The notes beneath the pieces are model-generated. The model was not told where the DNA came from. It searched no databases and worked only from the letters and a program-made list of their open reading frames with translations. A stretch of DNA of 64,000 nucleotides. It comes from Rhizobium sp. Q54 (GTDB lineage: Bacteria; Pseudomonadota; Alphaproteobacteria; Reyranellales; Reyranellaceae). The translations under genes were made by a program, and so were the position numbers. Below, piece after piece: positions 1-8,419 of the stretch (the stretch's first letter is position 1; every line of letters begins with the position of its first letter). The stretch lies in contig CAMDOT010000003.1 of assembly GCA_945903635.1 (NCBI GenBank), positions 1 to 64,000 on the forward strand. Direction: 5' to 3'.

Positions 1-64
1 CCTCCAGGCCCGCTCATAGCGGCGCGCGCCCAGCAAAGATCAAGAGCTTGAGCGGGCCTGGAGG
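1..64. repeat. Palindromic intergenic element downstream of the M16 peptidase gene
   Basis: A perfect 16-nt inverted repeat has arms at 1-16 and 49-64 (CCTCCAGGCCCGCTCA and its complement) around a 32-nt loop. It lies 18 nt past the stop of the minus-strand M16 gene, so its RNA could form a strong terminal hairpin. There is no T-run, so it may be a REP-like element rather than an intrinsic terminator. The element may extend left of the window. Confidence 0.6.
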
Positions 65-81
65 CCCGCGGTCCGAATGAG

Positions 82-1350
82 CTAAGCGGCGAGTCTTGCG
101 GCGATGCGGTCGATGGATTCCAGGCCGTCGATCGGGCCGAGAGCGGCCAGGGTGAGTTCCCCTTTCAGCAGGCGACGCGCGACGCGGCGCACGGCGTCCT
201 GGTCGACGGCTTCGATGCGGGCCACGATCTCGGCATAGGGGATCGTCCGCCCATGCACGATCAGGTGGCGGGCCGCCTGCTCGCAGCGCGCCCCGCTCGA
301 CTCGAGCGCCATCAGCGTGCCGGCCTTGATCTGGTTGCGCGCGCGGATCAGTTCCTGCTCGTTCAGCGTGTCGGCGACGCCCACGAATTCCTCGCACACC
401 GCCGGCACCAGCTCGGCGAGATCGTCCTCGCCAGTACCGGCATAGATGCCGAACAGGCCACCGTCGGCATAGGCGGTGTTGAAGCAGTGAATGCCGTAGA
501 CTAGGCCCCGCTCCTCGCGGATGCGCTGGAACAGGCGCGAGGACATGCCGCCGCCGAACAGCGTCGAATAGATGGCGAGCGCGAAGTAGTCGGGGTCGCG
601 ATAGCCGATGCCCTCGCAACCCAGCACGAGGTGGGCCTGCTCGAGCACGCGGGTCTCGCGGCCGTCGCCGCCGACATAGCGCAGCGGTGTCGGCGCGATG
701 GCGTTGGCTGGCGTCCGCGGCACCGAGCCGAAATACTTCTCGGCGAGATCGACGATCTGGTCGTGCTCGACCCGGCCCGCCGCCGACAGGACCATGTTGG
801 AGGCGGTGTAGTGGCGGGCCAGATAGGCGAAGAGATCGTCGCGGCCGATCGCCTCGACAGATTCGGCCGTGCCCAGCACCGGCCGGCCGAGCGGCTGGCC
901 GGGCAATGCGGTCTCCTGGAACTGGTCGAAGATCAGGTCGTCCGGCGTGTCGAGCGCTTGGCCGATCTCCTGCAGGATGACCCCGCGCTCGCGCTGCAGC
1001 TCATCCGGATCGAACACCGAATTGCGCAGGATGTCGGAGATCATTTCGACGCCGAGCGCCACGTCCTCCTTGAGGACCGAGGCGTGGTAGGCGGTCATCT
1101 CGCGGCCGGTATAGGCATTGAGGCTGCCGCCGACGTTCTCGATCTCCTCGGCGATGGCGCGGGCACTGCGTGTCCGGGTGCCCTTGAAGGCCATGTGCTC
1201 GAGCATGTGCGCCATGCCGTTCAGCTCGGCGCTCTCATGTCGCGTGCCGCAGGCGACCCAGATTCCGAGCGACGCCGACTCGACCTCCGGCATGGCGTCG
1301 ACGGCGATGCGCAGGCCGTTGCCGAGGGTGGTGACCTTGACGTCGCTCAT
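82..1350 (-). CDS. M16 family zinc peptidase (mitochondrial processing peptidase-like)
   Basis: Encodes 422 residues. The inverted zinc-binding motif HMLEH lies at residues 48-52 (H48, E51, H52), inside the N-terminal half of an insulinase/MPP-beta type peptidase; the second half is the usual structural repeat. The start MSDVKV is chosen because its ATG overlaps the thrC stop by 4 nt, and the longer upstream reading frame is arginine-rich and unlike the family. Alphaproteobacterial homologues sit next to thrC, as here. The likely role is degradation of exported or transit-like peptides; the substrate is unknown. Confidence 0.93.
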   Translation of the reverse strand: MSDVKVTTLGNGLRIAVDAMPEVESASLGIWVACGTRHESAELNGMAHMLEHMAFKGTRTRSARAIAEEIENVGGSLNAYTGREMTAYHASVLKEDVALGVEMISDILRNSVFDPDELQRERGVILQEIGQALDTPDDLIFDQFQETALPGQPLGRPVLGTAESVEAIGRDDLFAYLARHYTASNMVLSAAGRVEHDQIVDLAEKYFGSVPRTPANAIAPTPLRYVGGDGRETRVLEQAHLVLGCEGIGYRDPDYFALAIYSTLFGGGMSSRLFQRIREERGLVYGIHCFNTAYADGGLFGIYAGTGEDDLAELVPAVCEEFVGVADTLNEQELIRARNQIKAGTLMALESSGARCEQAARHLIVHGRTIPYAEIVARIEAVDQDAVRRVARRLLKGELTLAALGPIDGLESIDRIAARLAA

Positions 1351-2789
1351 GACCGCACCTTGGCGCGGGCGGGGGTCTGTGACGTTGCGCGGCGTTCGTC
1401 GATCATCGCCTTGAGTGCCTCCACATCGTTGGGTAGCCCGTCGAGACGCTCGGCGCGATCCATGAGATCGCCCAGCCTCGCCGGCAGCTTCGGCCGCTCG
1501 CCGGTTGCCTTTTCGACGGCGTCCGGAAACTTGGCGGGATGCGCGGTGGCCAGGACCACCATCGGAATCGAGGCGTCGCGGCGGTGCTGCTGCGCCACGG
1601 CATAGCCCACCGCGGTGTGCGGATCGATGGTCTCGCCGAAGCGGCGGCGGCAATCGGCGATGGCCGCCAGGGTGGCGGGCTCGTCGACGCGGCCGGCGTC
1701 GAAGAGCTGGCGCACGCCCGCGAGGGCATTGGCGCCGACTTTTAGCGTGCCGGTGCTGCGAAAGGCGGTCATGGCATCGGCCAGGGTCACGCCGTTGCGG
1801 TCGTAGAGGTCGAACAGCAGGCGCTCGAAATTGCTCGACACCTGGATGTCCATGCTGGGGCTATAGGTCGGCACGACCTCCGACATGGTCATGACGCCCG
1901 TCTCGAAGAAGCGGGCCAGGATGTCGTTGCTGTTGGCGCCGACCACGAAGTGCGAGATCGGCAGGCCCATCTGCTTCGCCGCATATCCGGCATACACGTT
2001 GCCGAAGTTGCCGCTGGGCACGGTGAAGGCCACCGGGCGCTCGGGCGCGCCGAGCTTCAGGGCGGCCCAGAAGTAGTAGACGATCTGCGCCATCACGCGG
2101 GCGAAGTTGATCGAGTTCACAGCGGTCAGCGCATGGCGGTCGCGGAAGGCGAGATCGTTGAAGCAGGCCTTGGCGAGATCCTGGCAGTCGTCGAACGTGC
2201 CCTGGATGGCGATGTTGTGCACGTTGGGCGCCAGCACCGTGGTCATCTGCCGGCGCTGGACCTCGCTCACCCGGCCATGCGGGAAGAGCATGAAGATGTC
2301 GATCGTCTTGCGATCGCGCACCGCCTCGATGGCGGCCGAGCCGGTGTCGCCCGAGGTGGCGCCGACGATGGTGGCGTGCCGGTTCCGGGCGGTGAGCGTG
2401 TGGTCGAGCATGCGACCCAGCAGCTGCAGCGCCACGTCCTTGAAAGCGAGCGTCGGGCCGTGGAACAGCTCCATCAGGTGCAGCCCTGAATCTCCGAGCG
2501 GCTTCACCGGCGCCACATCGGGTGTCTCGAACGAGGCGTAGGCCTCGGCGATCAGGCGGCGGAAGGTCGCCTCGTCGAAGGTGTCGCCAACGAAGGGCCG
2601 CATGATGCGGAAGGCGAGCTCGGTGTAGCCCAGGCCTTTCAGCCCGGCGATCTCCGCCTTGGAAAAGTGCGGCCATTCGGCCGGCAGATAGAGGCCGCCG
2701 TCGCGGGCGAGACCCGCGAGCATGATGTCCTCGAAGCCGAGCGGCGCGGGTTCCCCCTGCGAGCCGTGGCGGGTGCTGATGTAGCGCAA
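1347..2789 (-). CDS. thrC: Threonine synthase
   Basis: Encodes 480 residues. Converts O-phosphohomoserine to threonine with PLP, the last step of threonine synthesis. The N-terminus MRYISTRHG and the block GPTLAFKDVALQLLG are characteristic; K117 of AFKD should carry PLP. Later PLP-binding blocks such as ATSGDTGSAA and PSGNFGN are present, and the length fits the long (class 1) type. The start is a TTG at 2787-2789, preceded by GGAG; no ATG gives the family N-terminus. Its stop overlaps the start of the M16 peptidase gene, so the two are probably translationally coupled. Confidence 0.96.
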   Translation of the reverse strand: MRYISTRHGSQGEPAPLGFEDIMLAGLARDGGLYLPAEWPHFSKAEIAGLKGLGYTELAFRIMRPFVGDTFDEATFRRLIAEAYASFETPDVAPVKPLGDSGLHLMELFHGPTLAFKDVALQLLGRMLDHTLTARNRHATIVGATSGDTGSAAIEAVRDRKTIDIFMLFPHGRVSEVQRRQMTTVLAPNVHNIAIQGTFDDCQDLAKACFNDLAFRDRHALTAVNSINFARVMAQIVYYFWAALKLGAPERPVAFTVPSGNFGNVYAGYAAKQMGLPISHFVVGANSNDILARFFETGVMTMSEVVPTYSPSMDIQVSSNFERLLFDLYDRNGVTLADAMTAFRSTGTLKVGANALAGVRQLFDAGRVDEPATLAAIADCRRRFGETIDPHTAVGYAVAQQHRRDASIPMVVLATAHPAKFPDAVEKATGERPKLPARLGDLMDRAERLDGLPNDVEALKAMIDERRATSQTPARAKVRS

Positions 2790-2827
2790 AATGAAGCTCC
2801 GGTTACGCGACCGTCACGCCAGGTGGG

Positions 2828-3079
2828 TTAGGCCACCTGGCGGCAGGCCTCGTGGTCCTTGCGGACACGCTTGGTGGAGGCTGGATACTTGGCCAGCATC
2901 TTCTCGGGGCGGGTCGGGCGCTTGACCAGATCGCCGCCGCAGTTCGGGCAATGGCCGCCCAGACGAGTTCGTGCGCAGTCCGTGCAGAATGTGCACTCGA
3001 AAGTGCAGATCAAGGCATCGGACGCGCCGTTGGGCAGGTCCTTGTCGCAGCATTCGCAATTGGGGCGCAGGTCGAGCAT
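2828..3079 (-). CDS. DUF1272 small cysteine-rich protein
   Basis: Encodes 83 residues. The N-terminus MLDLRPNCECCDKDLP and the run of Cys pairs (CECC, CTFCTDC, CPNCGG) match DUF1272, a small zinc-ribbon-like family of unknown function. The cysteines suggest two zinc sites. It lies 9 nt downstream of the M32 carboxypeptidase stop and 38 nt before thrC, on the same strand, so it is probably part of the cta-to-M16 transcript. The C-terminus is basic. No role can be assigned. Confidence 0.88.
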   Translation of the reverse strand: MLDLRPNCECCDKDLPNGASDALICTFECTFCTDCARTRLGGHCPNCGGDLVKRPTRPEKMLAKYPASTKRVRKDHEACRQVA

Positions 3080-3088
3080 GGCTCTCTC

Positions 3089-4603
3089 TTACGCCGAGAG
3101 GTAGCGGCTTTCCAGATGCGCCTTGAAGGCCGCGACGCCCAGGCCCGAGCCGGTGGCGACGGCCAGGATCTCGTCGGTCCCGGCAATCGAGCCCTTGCTG
3201 TGAACGTTGGCCCGCAGCCAGCCCAGCAAGGGGGCGAAATCGCCCTTTCCGATGGCCTCCAGCAGGCCCGGCACGGCTTGGCGGGCAGCGGCGAAGAGCT
3301 GCGCCGCCGCGAGCGCTCCCATCGTATAGGTCGGAAAATAGCCCCAGCCGCCATCCGGCCAATGGATGTCTTGCAGGCAACCCAGCGCATCGTCGGGCGG
3401 CACCACGCCCAGCAATTCACGCATGCCGTCGTTCCAGGCGCCCGGCAGGTCGGCCAACGCCAGATCGCCCGCCAGCATCGCGCGCTCGAGCCGGTAGCGC
3501 AGCATGACATGCAGCGGATAGGTCACCTCGTCGGCGTCGACCCGGATGAAGCCCGGCGCCACGCGCGTGTAGAGGCGATGGATGTTGGCTTCCGTCCAGG
3601 CCGGTCCACTCTTGCCGAAGGCCGCGCGCATGCGAGGGGCGGCGAAGTCGATGAAGGACCGGCCGCGGCAGGCCTGCATCTCCATCAGCAGCGACTGGCT
3701 CTCGTGCAGCACCATGCCGCGCGCGTTGCCGACCGGCTGCCGGCGCCACTCGCGCGGCAGGCCGGCTTCGTAGAGGCCGTGCCCGGTCTCGTGCAGCACG
3801 CCCATCAGGGAACGGGCGAAATCGGCCTCGTCGTAGCGCGTGGTGATGCGCACATCGTCGGCGGTGCCGCCGGTGAAGGGATGGGCGGAGACGTCGAGCC
3901 GTCCGTGATGAAAATCGAAGCCGATGATGCGGATCATCTCCTCGCCAAGCTTGCGCTGGGCGTCGACCGGGAACGGCCCGTCGAGGTCGAGCGGCGCTGG
4001 GGCACTGCGCTGGAGTTCGAGAACGCGGCCGAGCAGATCCGGCAGGAAGGCGCGCAGTTCGTCGAACAGCACGTCGACGCGCGCCGCGCGCCCACCCGGC
4101 TCGAATTCGTCGAGCAGCGCGTCGTAGAGCGACGTTCCGAGGGCGGCGGCCTTGGCCTCGCCGACCCGGCGCATGATCGTCAGCACTTCCTGCAGGGTGG
4201 GCAGAAGCGATTTGAAATCGGCGTTCGTCTTGGCCGTCCGCCAGGCATGCTCGCAGGCATTGCAGGCGCGCGATCGAGCTTCGACGAGATCGGCCGGTAG
4301 CGCACTCTCGTGCACCCAGGACCGGCGCATCTCGCGCAGGTTGGCCGCCCGCCAGGGATCCAGCGTGCCCTTGCCCTCCTCCGCCCGCGACAGCAGGTCG
4401 GGCATGTCGGCGGCAGAAATGATCTCGTGGGCGATGACGCCCAGGGTCGCGAGCTGGTCGGCGCGGTCTTCGCTGGCGCCGTCGGGCATCATGGTCGAAC
4501 GATCCCAGTTCAGGATCGCGCCGGCGCGGTTAACCGCGCTCATGCGGGCGAAGCGGCGCTCCAGCTCGGCGTAGGGGTCGTTGCTGATCTTGGGCGTGAT
4601 CAT
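3089..4603 (-). CDS. M32 family carboxypeptidase (Taq-type)
   Basis: Encodes 504 residues, the normal length for this family of cytosolic metal-dependent carboxypeptidases that trim C-terminal residues from peptides. The HExxH zinc motif is HETGH at 271-275 and the third-ligand block is HESQS at 300-304 (E301). The family signatures HPF (241-243) and DVRITTRY (250-257) are also intact, so the enzyme should be active. Its ATG overlaps the surf1 stop as ATGA. It has no signal peptide. It lies within the run that begins with the cytochrome oxidase genes; a functional link to respiration is not evident. Confidence 0.95.
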   Translation of the reverse strand: MITPKISNDPYAELERRFARMSAVNRAGAILNWDRSTMMPDGASEDRADQLATLGVIAHEIISAADMPDLLSRAEEGKGTLDPWRAANLREMRRSWVHESALPADLVEARSRACNACEHAWRTAKTNADFKSLLPTLQEVLTIMRRVGEAKAAALGTSLYDALLDEFEPGGRAARVDVLFDELRAFLPDLLGRVLELQRSAPAPLDLDGPFPVDAQRKLGEEMIRIIGFDFHHGRLDVSAHPFTGGTADDVRITTRYDEADFARSLMGVLHETGHGLYEAGLPREWRRQPVGNARGMVLHESQSLLMEMQACRGRSFIDFAAPRMRAAFGKSGPAWTEANIHRLYTRVAPGFIRVDADEVTYPLHVMLRYRLERAMLAGDLALADLPGAWNDGMRELLGVVPPDDALGCLQDIHWPDGGWGYFPTYTMGALAAAQLFAAARQAVPGLLEAIGKGDFAPLLGWLRANVHSKGSIAGTDEILAVATGSGLGVAAFKAHLESRYLSA

Positions 4604-5343
4604 GGTTTTTTGGTCCGGCCGCCGATCGTGAGCCGCCCGTTCTCCCAGTGATAGGCGAGATAGACGCCGACCAGCGCCAGCGCGAGCAGGAACCAGGTGA
4701 TGGCGTACTGCAGATGGTCGTTGGGAATATCGAGGCGCGTCTGGCCGCCGACCGGCACGCCGCCCGGATTGGGCGCGGCGTCGGCGTCGAGGAAGAAGGC
4801 ATCGAGCCTGGGATCGGGCGATGCTCCCGCCATCCGGCGCATCAGGGGCACGTCGACATGGAACCAGACGTTCTTGTCCGGCGCATTTTCCGGCGCGAAC
4901 TGCCGCCGCTCCTGGTTGCGGCGAACGATGCCGGTGAGTTCGACGCGGCCGGGAACCTGGCCTTCGGCCCGCTTCGCCGGCTCCTTCTTCTCCGAGGGAA
5001 TCCAGCCGCGATCGAACAGCACGATCTTGCCGTCGTCGGTCTTGAAGGGCGTCACGAGCTGGAGCCCGACCTTGTTCTTGAGGCTGCGGGCGGCGAGATG
5101 GAATTCCTTGTCGTGCACGAACGATCCCGCGACCTTCACGCGGCCGTACTCATGGCGCAGCGGATTGCCGCGCAGCAGCTCGTCGAGCGTTATCAGCGCC
5201 GCCGCCTGGTTCGCGGCCATGCGATCGAGGATGTCGCGCTTCCACTCGCGGCGTTCCATCTGCCAGACGCCAAGCGTCAGCGACAGCACGAGGATCGGCA
5301 GTGAAATAAGCGTTGGCCACAGGGCCGGCCTCAACCTGATCAT
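4600..5343 (-). CDS. SURF1 family cytochrome oxidase assembly protein
   Basis: Encodes 247 residues. An N-terminal membrane segment (about 9-28) and a C-terminal one (about 212-230) flank a periplasmic domain, the classic SURF1 topology; blocks such as LGVWQMERREWK and DRGWIPSEKK match the family. SURF1 helps insert heme a into subunit I of aa3-type oxidases, which fits its place after the cta genes. It starts 10 nt after the DUF983 stop and overlaps the next gene by 4 nt. Confidence 0.93.
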   Translation of the reverse strand: MIRLRPALWPTLISLPILVLSLTLGVWQMERREWKRDILDRMAANQAAALITLDELLRGNPLRHEYGRVKVAGSFVHDKEFHLAARSLKNKVGLQLVTPFKTDDGKIVLFDRGWIPSEKKEPAKRAEGQVPGRVELTGIVRRNQERRQFAPENAPDKNVWFHVDVPLMRRMAGASPDPRLDAFFLDADAAPNPGGVPVGGQTRLDIPNDHLQYAITWFLLALALVGVYLAYHWENGRLTIGGRTKKP

Positions 5344-5353
5344 CCCGGTTTCC

Positions 5354-5716
5354 CTATTCGTCGAGCGCGGTCGAGCGGTGCTTGTACTGCTGGGCGACCA
5401 GCAGCGCCTTCAGGACGCGCAGAAACCACACCGCGAGTCCGAAGGTGAGCGGTCCCCAGATCAGGACGTGCAGCCACCACGGCGGCTCGAAGCGGAACTC
5501 GACCCAGAAGACGAGGATCATGATGATGGCGCCCAGCCCCAGGATCACGAACACCGCCGGCCCGTCGCCGGCGTCGTTGCCTCGCAGGTCGAGATCGCAC
5601 ACCGAGCAGCGATCGACGACGGTCAGCAGGCCGCGGAACAGCCGGCCGCGGCCGCAGCGCGGGCAGGCGCCGCGGAGCGCGACGTCAGGCGGCGATTGAC
5701 GCGGCCACTCGGCCAT
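5354..5716 (-). CDS. DUF983 family membrane protein
   Basis: Encodes 120 residues. A zinc-ribbon-like N-terminus (CPRCGRG and CSVCDLDL) is followed by two hydrophobic segments (about 52-72 and 78-100), the DUF983 layout commonly found between ctaE and surf1 in alphaproteobacteria. The start at 5716 is chosen because GGGAGG lies 5 nt upstream; a longer frame starting at 5764 would begin upstream of the hairpin at 5735-5761 and be coded through it. The likely role is an accessory to terminal oxidase assembly, by context only. Confidence 0.88.
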   Translation of the reverse strand: MAEWPRQSPPDVALRGACPRCGRGRLFRGLLTVVDRCSVCDLDLRGNDAGDGPAVFVILGLGAIIMILVFWVEFRFEPPWWLHVLIWGPLTFGLAVWFLRVLKALLVAQQYKHRSTALDE

Positions 5717-5734
5717 CTCGGCCTCCCAAAAGGC

Positions 5735-5761
5735 GAACCGCCGGGGAGCGCCCGGCGGTTC
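5735..5761 (-). terminator. Terminator-like hairpin after ctaE
   Basis: An 11-bp perfect stem (GAACCGCCGGG at 5735-5745 and its complement at 5751-5761) with a 5-nt loop is followed in the minus direction by GCCTTTTGGG. It lies 36 nt after the ctaE stop, just before the ribosome binding site of the DUF983 gene. The T-run is short, so it probably attenuates rather than stops transcription into DUF983-surf1. Confidence 0.6.
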
Positions 5762-5797
5762 CAAGGATAGTCTGCTTCGTGCGGCCAGTGGGAGCGA

Positions 5798-6676
5798 TCA
5801 GTGCAGCGCGATCGGCGCCTTGCCGGCGCCCCACCAGTAGATGCAGAAGAACAGGAACAGCCAGACCACGTCGACGAAGTGCCAATACCAGGCGGCGGCC
5901 TCGAAACCGAAATGCTGCTTGGGCTTGAACTGGCCGTCCATCGCCCGGAACAGGCAGACGAGCAGGAAGGTCGTGCCGACGAAGACATGGAAACCATGGA
6001 AGCCGGTCGCCATGAAGAAGGTCGACGCATAGATGCCGTCGCGGAAGCCGAACGGCGCATGCAGATATTCGTAGAGCTGAATGCCGGTGAAGCAGACACC
6101 CAGGGCCACCGTGAGCACCAGGCCGCGAACGGCGTCGCGCTTGTTGCCCTCGACGATGGCGTGATGCGCCCAGGTGACCGTGGTGCCCGAGAGCAGCAGG
6201 ATCAGCGTGTTCATCAGCGGCAGGTCGAACGGGGCGATGATCGAGATGCCCTTGGGCGGCCAGACACCGCCGGTCGCCTCGGCGCGGACCGGCATCTCGG
6301 GCGAATTGGGATAGAGCGAGGCATCGAAGAACGCCCAGAAGAAGGCGGCGAAGAACAGCACCTCGGAAGCGATGAAGAGGATCATGCCGTAGCGCAGGCC
6401 GAGCTGGACCACCGTGGTGTGGTAGGTGCGCGATTCGACGATGACGTCGCGCCACCACCACCACATCACGGCGAAGATGACGAGGAAGCCCGGCGCCACG
6501 ATCCACCAGTTGACCACCTTGACGACGCTCTCGACGCCCTTGCCGAGCATGTCCGGGTGCATGCCGAGCGCAGCGCCCATCGCCAGCATCAGCGCGCCGA
6601 TCGCGCCGATCGCCGGCCACGGGCTGGGATCCACGAGATGATACGGATGCTTCGGTGTGCCTTCGGCCATGTTCAT
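5798..6676 (-). CDS. ctaE: Cytochrome c oxidase subunit III
   Basis: Encodes 292 residues. A seven-helix membrane protein of the aa3 oxidase. Recognised by YHLVDPSPWPA near the N-terminus, the FWAFFDASL block, HAPFGFRDG and the C-terminal YWHFVDVVWLFLFFCIYWWG. The start at 6676 gives an ATGA overlap with the ctaG stop, the same coupling as at the two upstream junctions; a second ATG two codons later (6670) is an equally good protein start. Subunit III stabilises the catalytic core and the proton uptake path. Confidence 0.95.
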   Translation of the reverse strand: MNMAEGTPKHPYHLVDPSPWPAIGAIGALMLAMGAALGMHPDMLGKGVESVVKVVNWWIVAPGFLVIFAVMWWWWRDVIVESRTYHTTVVQLGLRYGMILFIASEVLFFAAFFWAFFDASLYPNSPEMPVRAEATGGVWPPKGISIIAPFDLPLMNTLILLLSGTTVTWAHHAIVEGNKRDAVRGLVLTVALGVCFTGIQLYEYLHAPFGFRDGIYASTFFMATGFHGFHVFVGTTFLLVCLFRAMDGQFKPKQHFGFEAAAWYWHFVDVVWLFLFFCIYWWGAGKAPIALH

Positions 6677-7281
6677 CCACCCTTTCCAGTTCCGTCGGCG
6701 GCAAGGCCGCCAAGCAATGTCTTCGCCCGCTCCGTCTTCGCCTCGAAGAAGGTGTAGGAGAGCGTGATGGTGCGGACGTTGTCGTAGCGCCGATCCTTGT
6801 CCAACTCGGGATCGACGAAAAATACCACGGGCATGTCGAGCGACTGGCCGGGCTTCAGCAGCTGCTCGGTGAAGCAGAAGCATTGCAGCTTGTTGAACCA
6901 CGGACCCGCGGGCTCGGGCGTCACGTTGTAGACCGACGTGCCGACGATCGGGCGCTGCGAGACGTTGGTCACGCGATAATGGACCAGCCGCTCCTCGCCC
7001 AGACGGACCTTGACCTCGCGCTCCAGCGGTTCGAAGCGCCACGGCAGGTTGGGATCGACGTTTGAATCGAAGCGGACTTTTACGGTGCGGTCGAGCAACG
7101 GGCGATCGCCCTGCTGGGCCACGACCGGGGTGCCGCCGAAGCCGGTGGTGCGGCAGAACAGGTCGTAGAGCGGCGACGAGGCATAGGCGAGACCGACCAT
7201 CCCGACCGCGGTGGCGATCAGCCAGCCCGCGAGCCGGGCGTTCTTGCGGCCCCTCTGCGTCGTCTCCCCATCCGCGCTCAT
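6673..7281 (-). CDS. ctaG: Cytochrome c oxidase assembly protein CtaG/Cox11
   Basis: Encodes 202 residues. One N-terminal membrane segment (about 17-34) followed by a periplasmic copper-binding domain. The copper motif CFCF lies at 134-137, with C43 after the membrane segment, as in Cox11. It delivers copper to the CuB site of subunit I. The start at 7281 makes an ATGA overlap with the small upstream gene. The frame is open further upstream, but that part is not Cox11-like. Confidence 0.95.
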   Translation of the reverse strand: MSADGETTQRGRKNARLAGWLIATAVGMVGLAYASSPLYDLFCRTTGFGGTPVVAQQGDRPLLDRTVKVRFDSNVDPNLPWRFEPLEREVKVRLGEERLVHYRVTNVSQRPIVGTSVYNVTPEPAGPWFNKLQCFCFTEQLLKPGQSLDMPVVFFVDPELDKDRRYDNVRTITLSYTFFEAKTERAKTLLGGLAADGTGKGG

Positions 7282-7430
7282 GCCTTGTCTCCCATCCGCA
7301 CGATGGTGAGGGCGAAGAACAGCACGACCATTACGATCAGGAAGCCGGCCACGACCAGGTTCTTGCCCCGCTGGCGGCGGTGCAGGTCGGTGTCGCCGGG
7401 CCGGCGGTCTTCGACCATGGCCTCGCTCAT
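7278..7430 (-). CDS. Small single-span membrane protein in the cta operon (CoxF-like)
   Basis: A 50-residue ORF, too short for most gene lists. It begins MSEAMVEDRRPG, has a basic stretch (about 18-23) and then one hydrophobic segment (about 24-44). It has 4-nt ATGA overlaps on both sides, with the ctaB stop and with the ctaG start, which is strong evidence of real translation. A similarly placed tiny ORF (coxF) occurs between ctaB and ctaG in other alphaproteobacteria. It probably helps oxidase assembly; no direct evidence. Confidence 0.8.
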   Translation of the reverse strand: MSEAMVEDRRPGDTDLHRRQRGKNLVVAGFLIVMVVLFFALTIVRMGDKA

Positions 7431-8359
7431 CCGACGAGCCGCTCGAGGAGCCGGTCAAGCGGCAGGGCCGCGAACAGGACCGCGAGATAAAGCAGCGAGA
7501 AGCGGAACATGCGGCGCGCCGCGCCGAAGGCAGTGACATCGTCGGCCGTGCGCCACACCGCGACGGCATGGCCGATGAACACGACGGACAACGTCAACGC
7601 AACGGCCGCGTACGCCCAGCCGACGGCGCCCAGCAGCGTCGGCGCCAGCGCCACCGGCGTCAGGATCAACGTATAAATCAGCATCTGCCGCTTGGTCTCG
7701 CGCGGCCCGGCGACCACCGGCAGCATCGGCACGCCGGCGCGGCGGTAGTCGTCGCTGCGATAGAGCGCCAGCGCCCAGAAATGCGGCGGCGTCCACAGGA
7801 AGATCAGCAGGAAGAGTGCCGCGCTCACGGCCGAGACATCGCCGGTCGCGGCGGCCCAGCCGATCATCGGCGGGAAGGCGCCGGCGGCGCCGCCGATCAC
7901 GATGTTCTGCGGCGTGCGGCGCTTCAGCCAGATCGTATAGATAAAGACGTAGAACAGGATGGCCGCCGCCAGCAGCGCCGCGGCCACGAAATTGGTGGCC
8001 ACCGCCATCAGCAGGACGGAGAAGATCGACAGCAGCACGCCCAGGCCCAGCGCGTCGTCGGGTGCCACCCGGCCGGCCGGCAGAGGACGGTTGCGCGTGC
8101 GTGCCATCAAGGCGTCGAGGTCGCGCTCGTACCACATGTTGATGGCGCCGGCCGCGCCTGATCCCAGCGCGATCGCCAACACCGCGAGCGCCGCAGTGAA
8201 CGGATGGATATGGGTCGGCGCGATCAGCACGCCGACGAGACCGGTGAAGACGACCAGCGACATCACGCGCGGCTTCAGGAGGTCGACGTAGTCGCGCACG
8301 CGCGCGGGCGCGGCGACGCCGTCGATGCTGCCTGTGAAAGTGTGTGCGGTGTCGCTCAT
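7427..8359 (-). CDS. ctaB: Protoheme IX farnesyltransferase (heme o synthase)
   Basis: Encodes 310 residues. A UbiA-family membrane prenyltransferase that attaches a farnesyl group to heme b to give heme o, the precursor of heme a. The prenyl-diphosphate motif NMWYERDLDALMARTRNRP lies at 74-92, with D80, D82 and R87, and the family block LFLLIFLWTPPHFWALAL is present. There are multiple hydrophobic helices. It follows ctaD after 60 nt holding a hairpin and is coupled to the small downstream ORF. Confidence 0.96.
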   Translation of the reverse strand: MSDTAHTFTGSIDGVAAPARVRDYVDLLKPRVMSLVVFTGLVGVLIAPTHIHPFTAALAVLAIALGSGAAGAINMWYERDLDALMARTRNRPLPAGRVAPDDALGLGVLLSIFSVLLMAVATNFVAAALLAAAILFYVFIYTIWLKRRTPQNIVIGGAAGAFPPMIGWAAATGDVSAVSAALFLLIFLWTPPHFWALALYRSDDYRRAGVPMLPVVAGPRETKRQMLIYTLILTPVALAPTLLGAVGWAYAAVALTLSVVFIGHAVAVWRTADDVTAFGAARRMFRFSLLYLAVLFAALPLDRLLERLVG

Positions 8360-8376
8360 GAGCCTTTCAAGGCGAA

Positions 8377-8407
8377 GGCGCCTTCCCCTTGATCCTTGGG
8401 GGGCGCC
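8377..8407 (-). other. Hairpin between ctaD and ctaB
   Basis: GGCGCC (8377-8382) pairs with GGCGCC (8402-8407), and CCCC (8385-8388) with GGGG (8398-8401), giving a GC-rich stem-loop 12 nt past the ctaD stop. There is no T-run in the minus direction. It may stabilise the ctaCD message or lower ctaB expression relative to the subunits; this is inference. Confidence 0.45.
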
Positions 8408-8419
8408 TCCGCTCCGTTC

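Noticed and set aside
1351-1653. N-terminal extension of the M16 peptidase to 1653
   Set aside because: It overlaps thrC, is Arg-rich, and does not resemble the family; the start at 1350 gives the usual N-terminus and an ATGA junction.
2852-4300. Long plus-strand open frames opposite the M32 carboxypeptidase and other core genes
   Set aside because: They are antisense frames to well-supported genes, with no family resemblance and typical Arg/Ala/Gly shadow composition.
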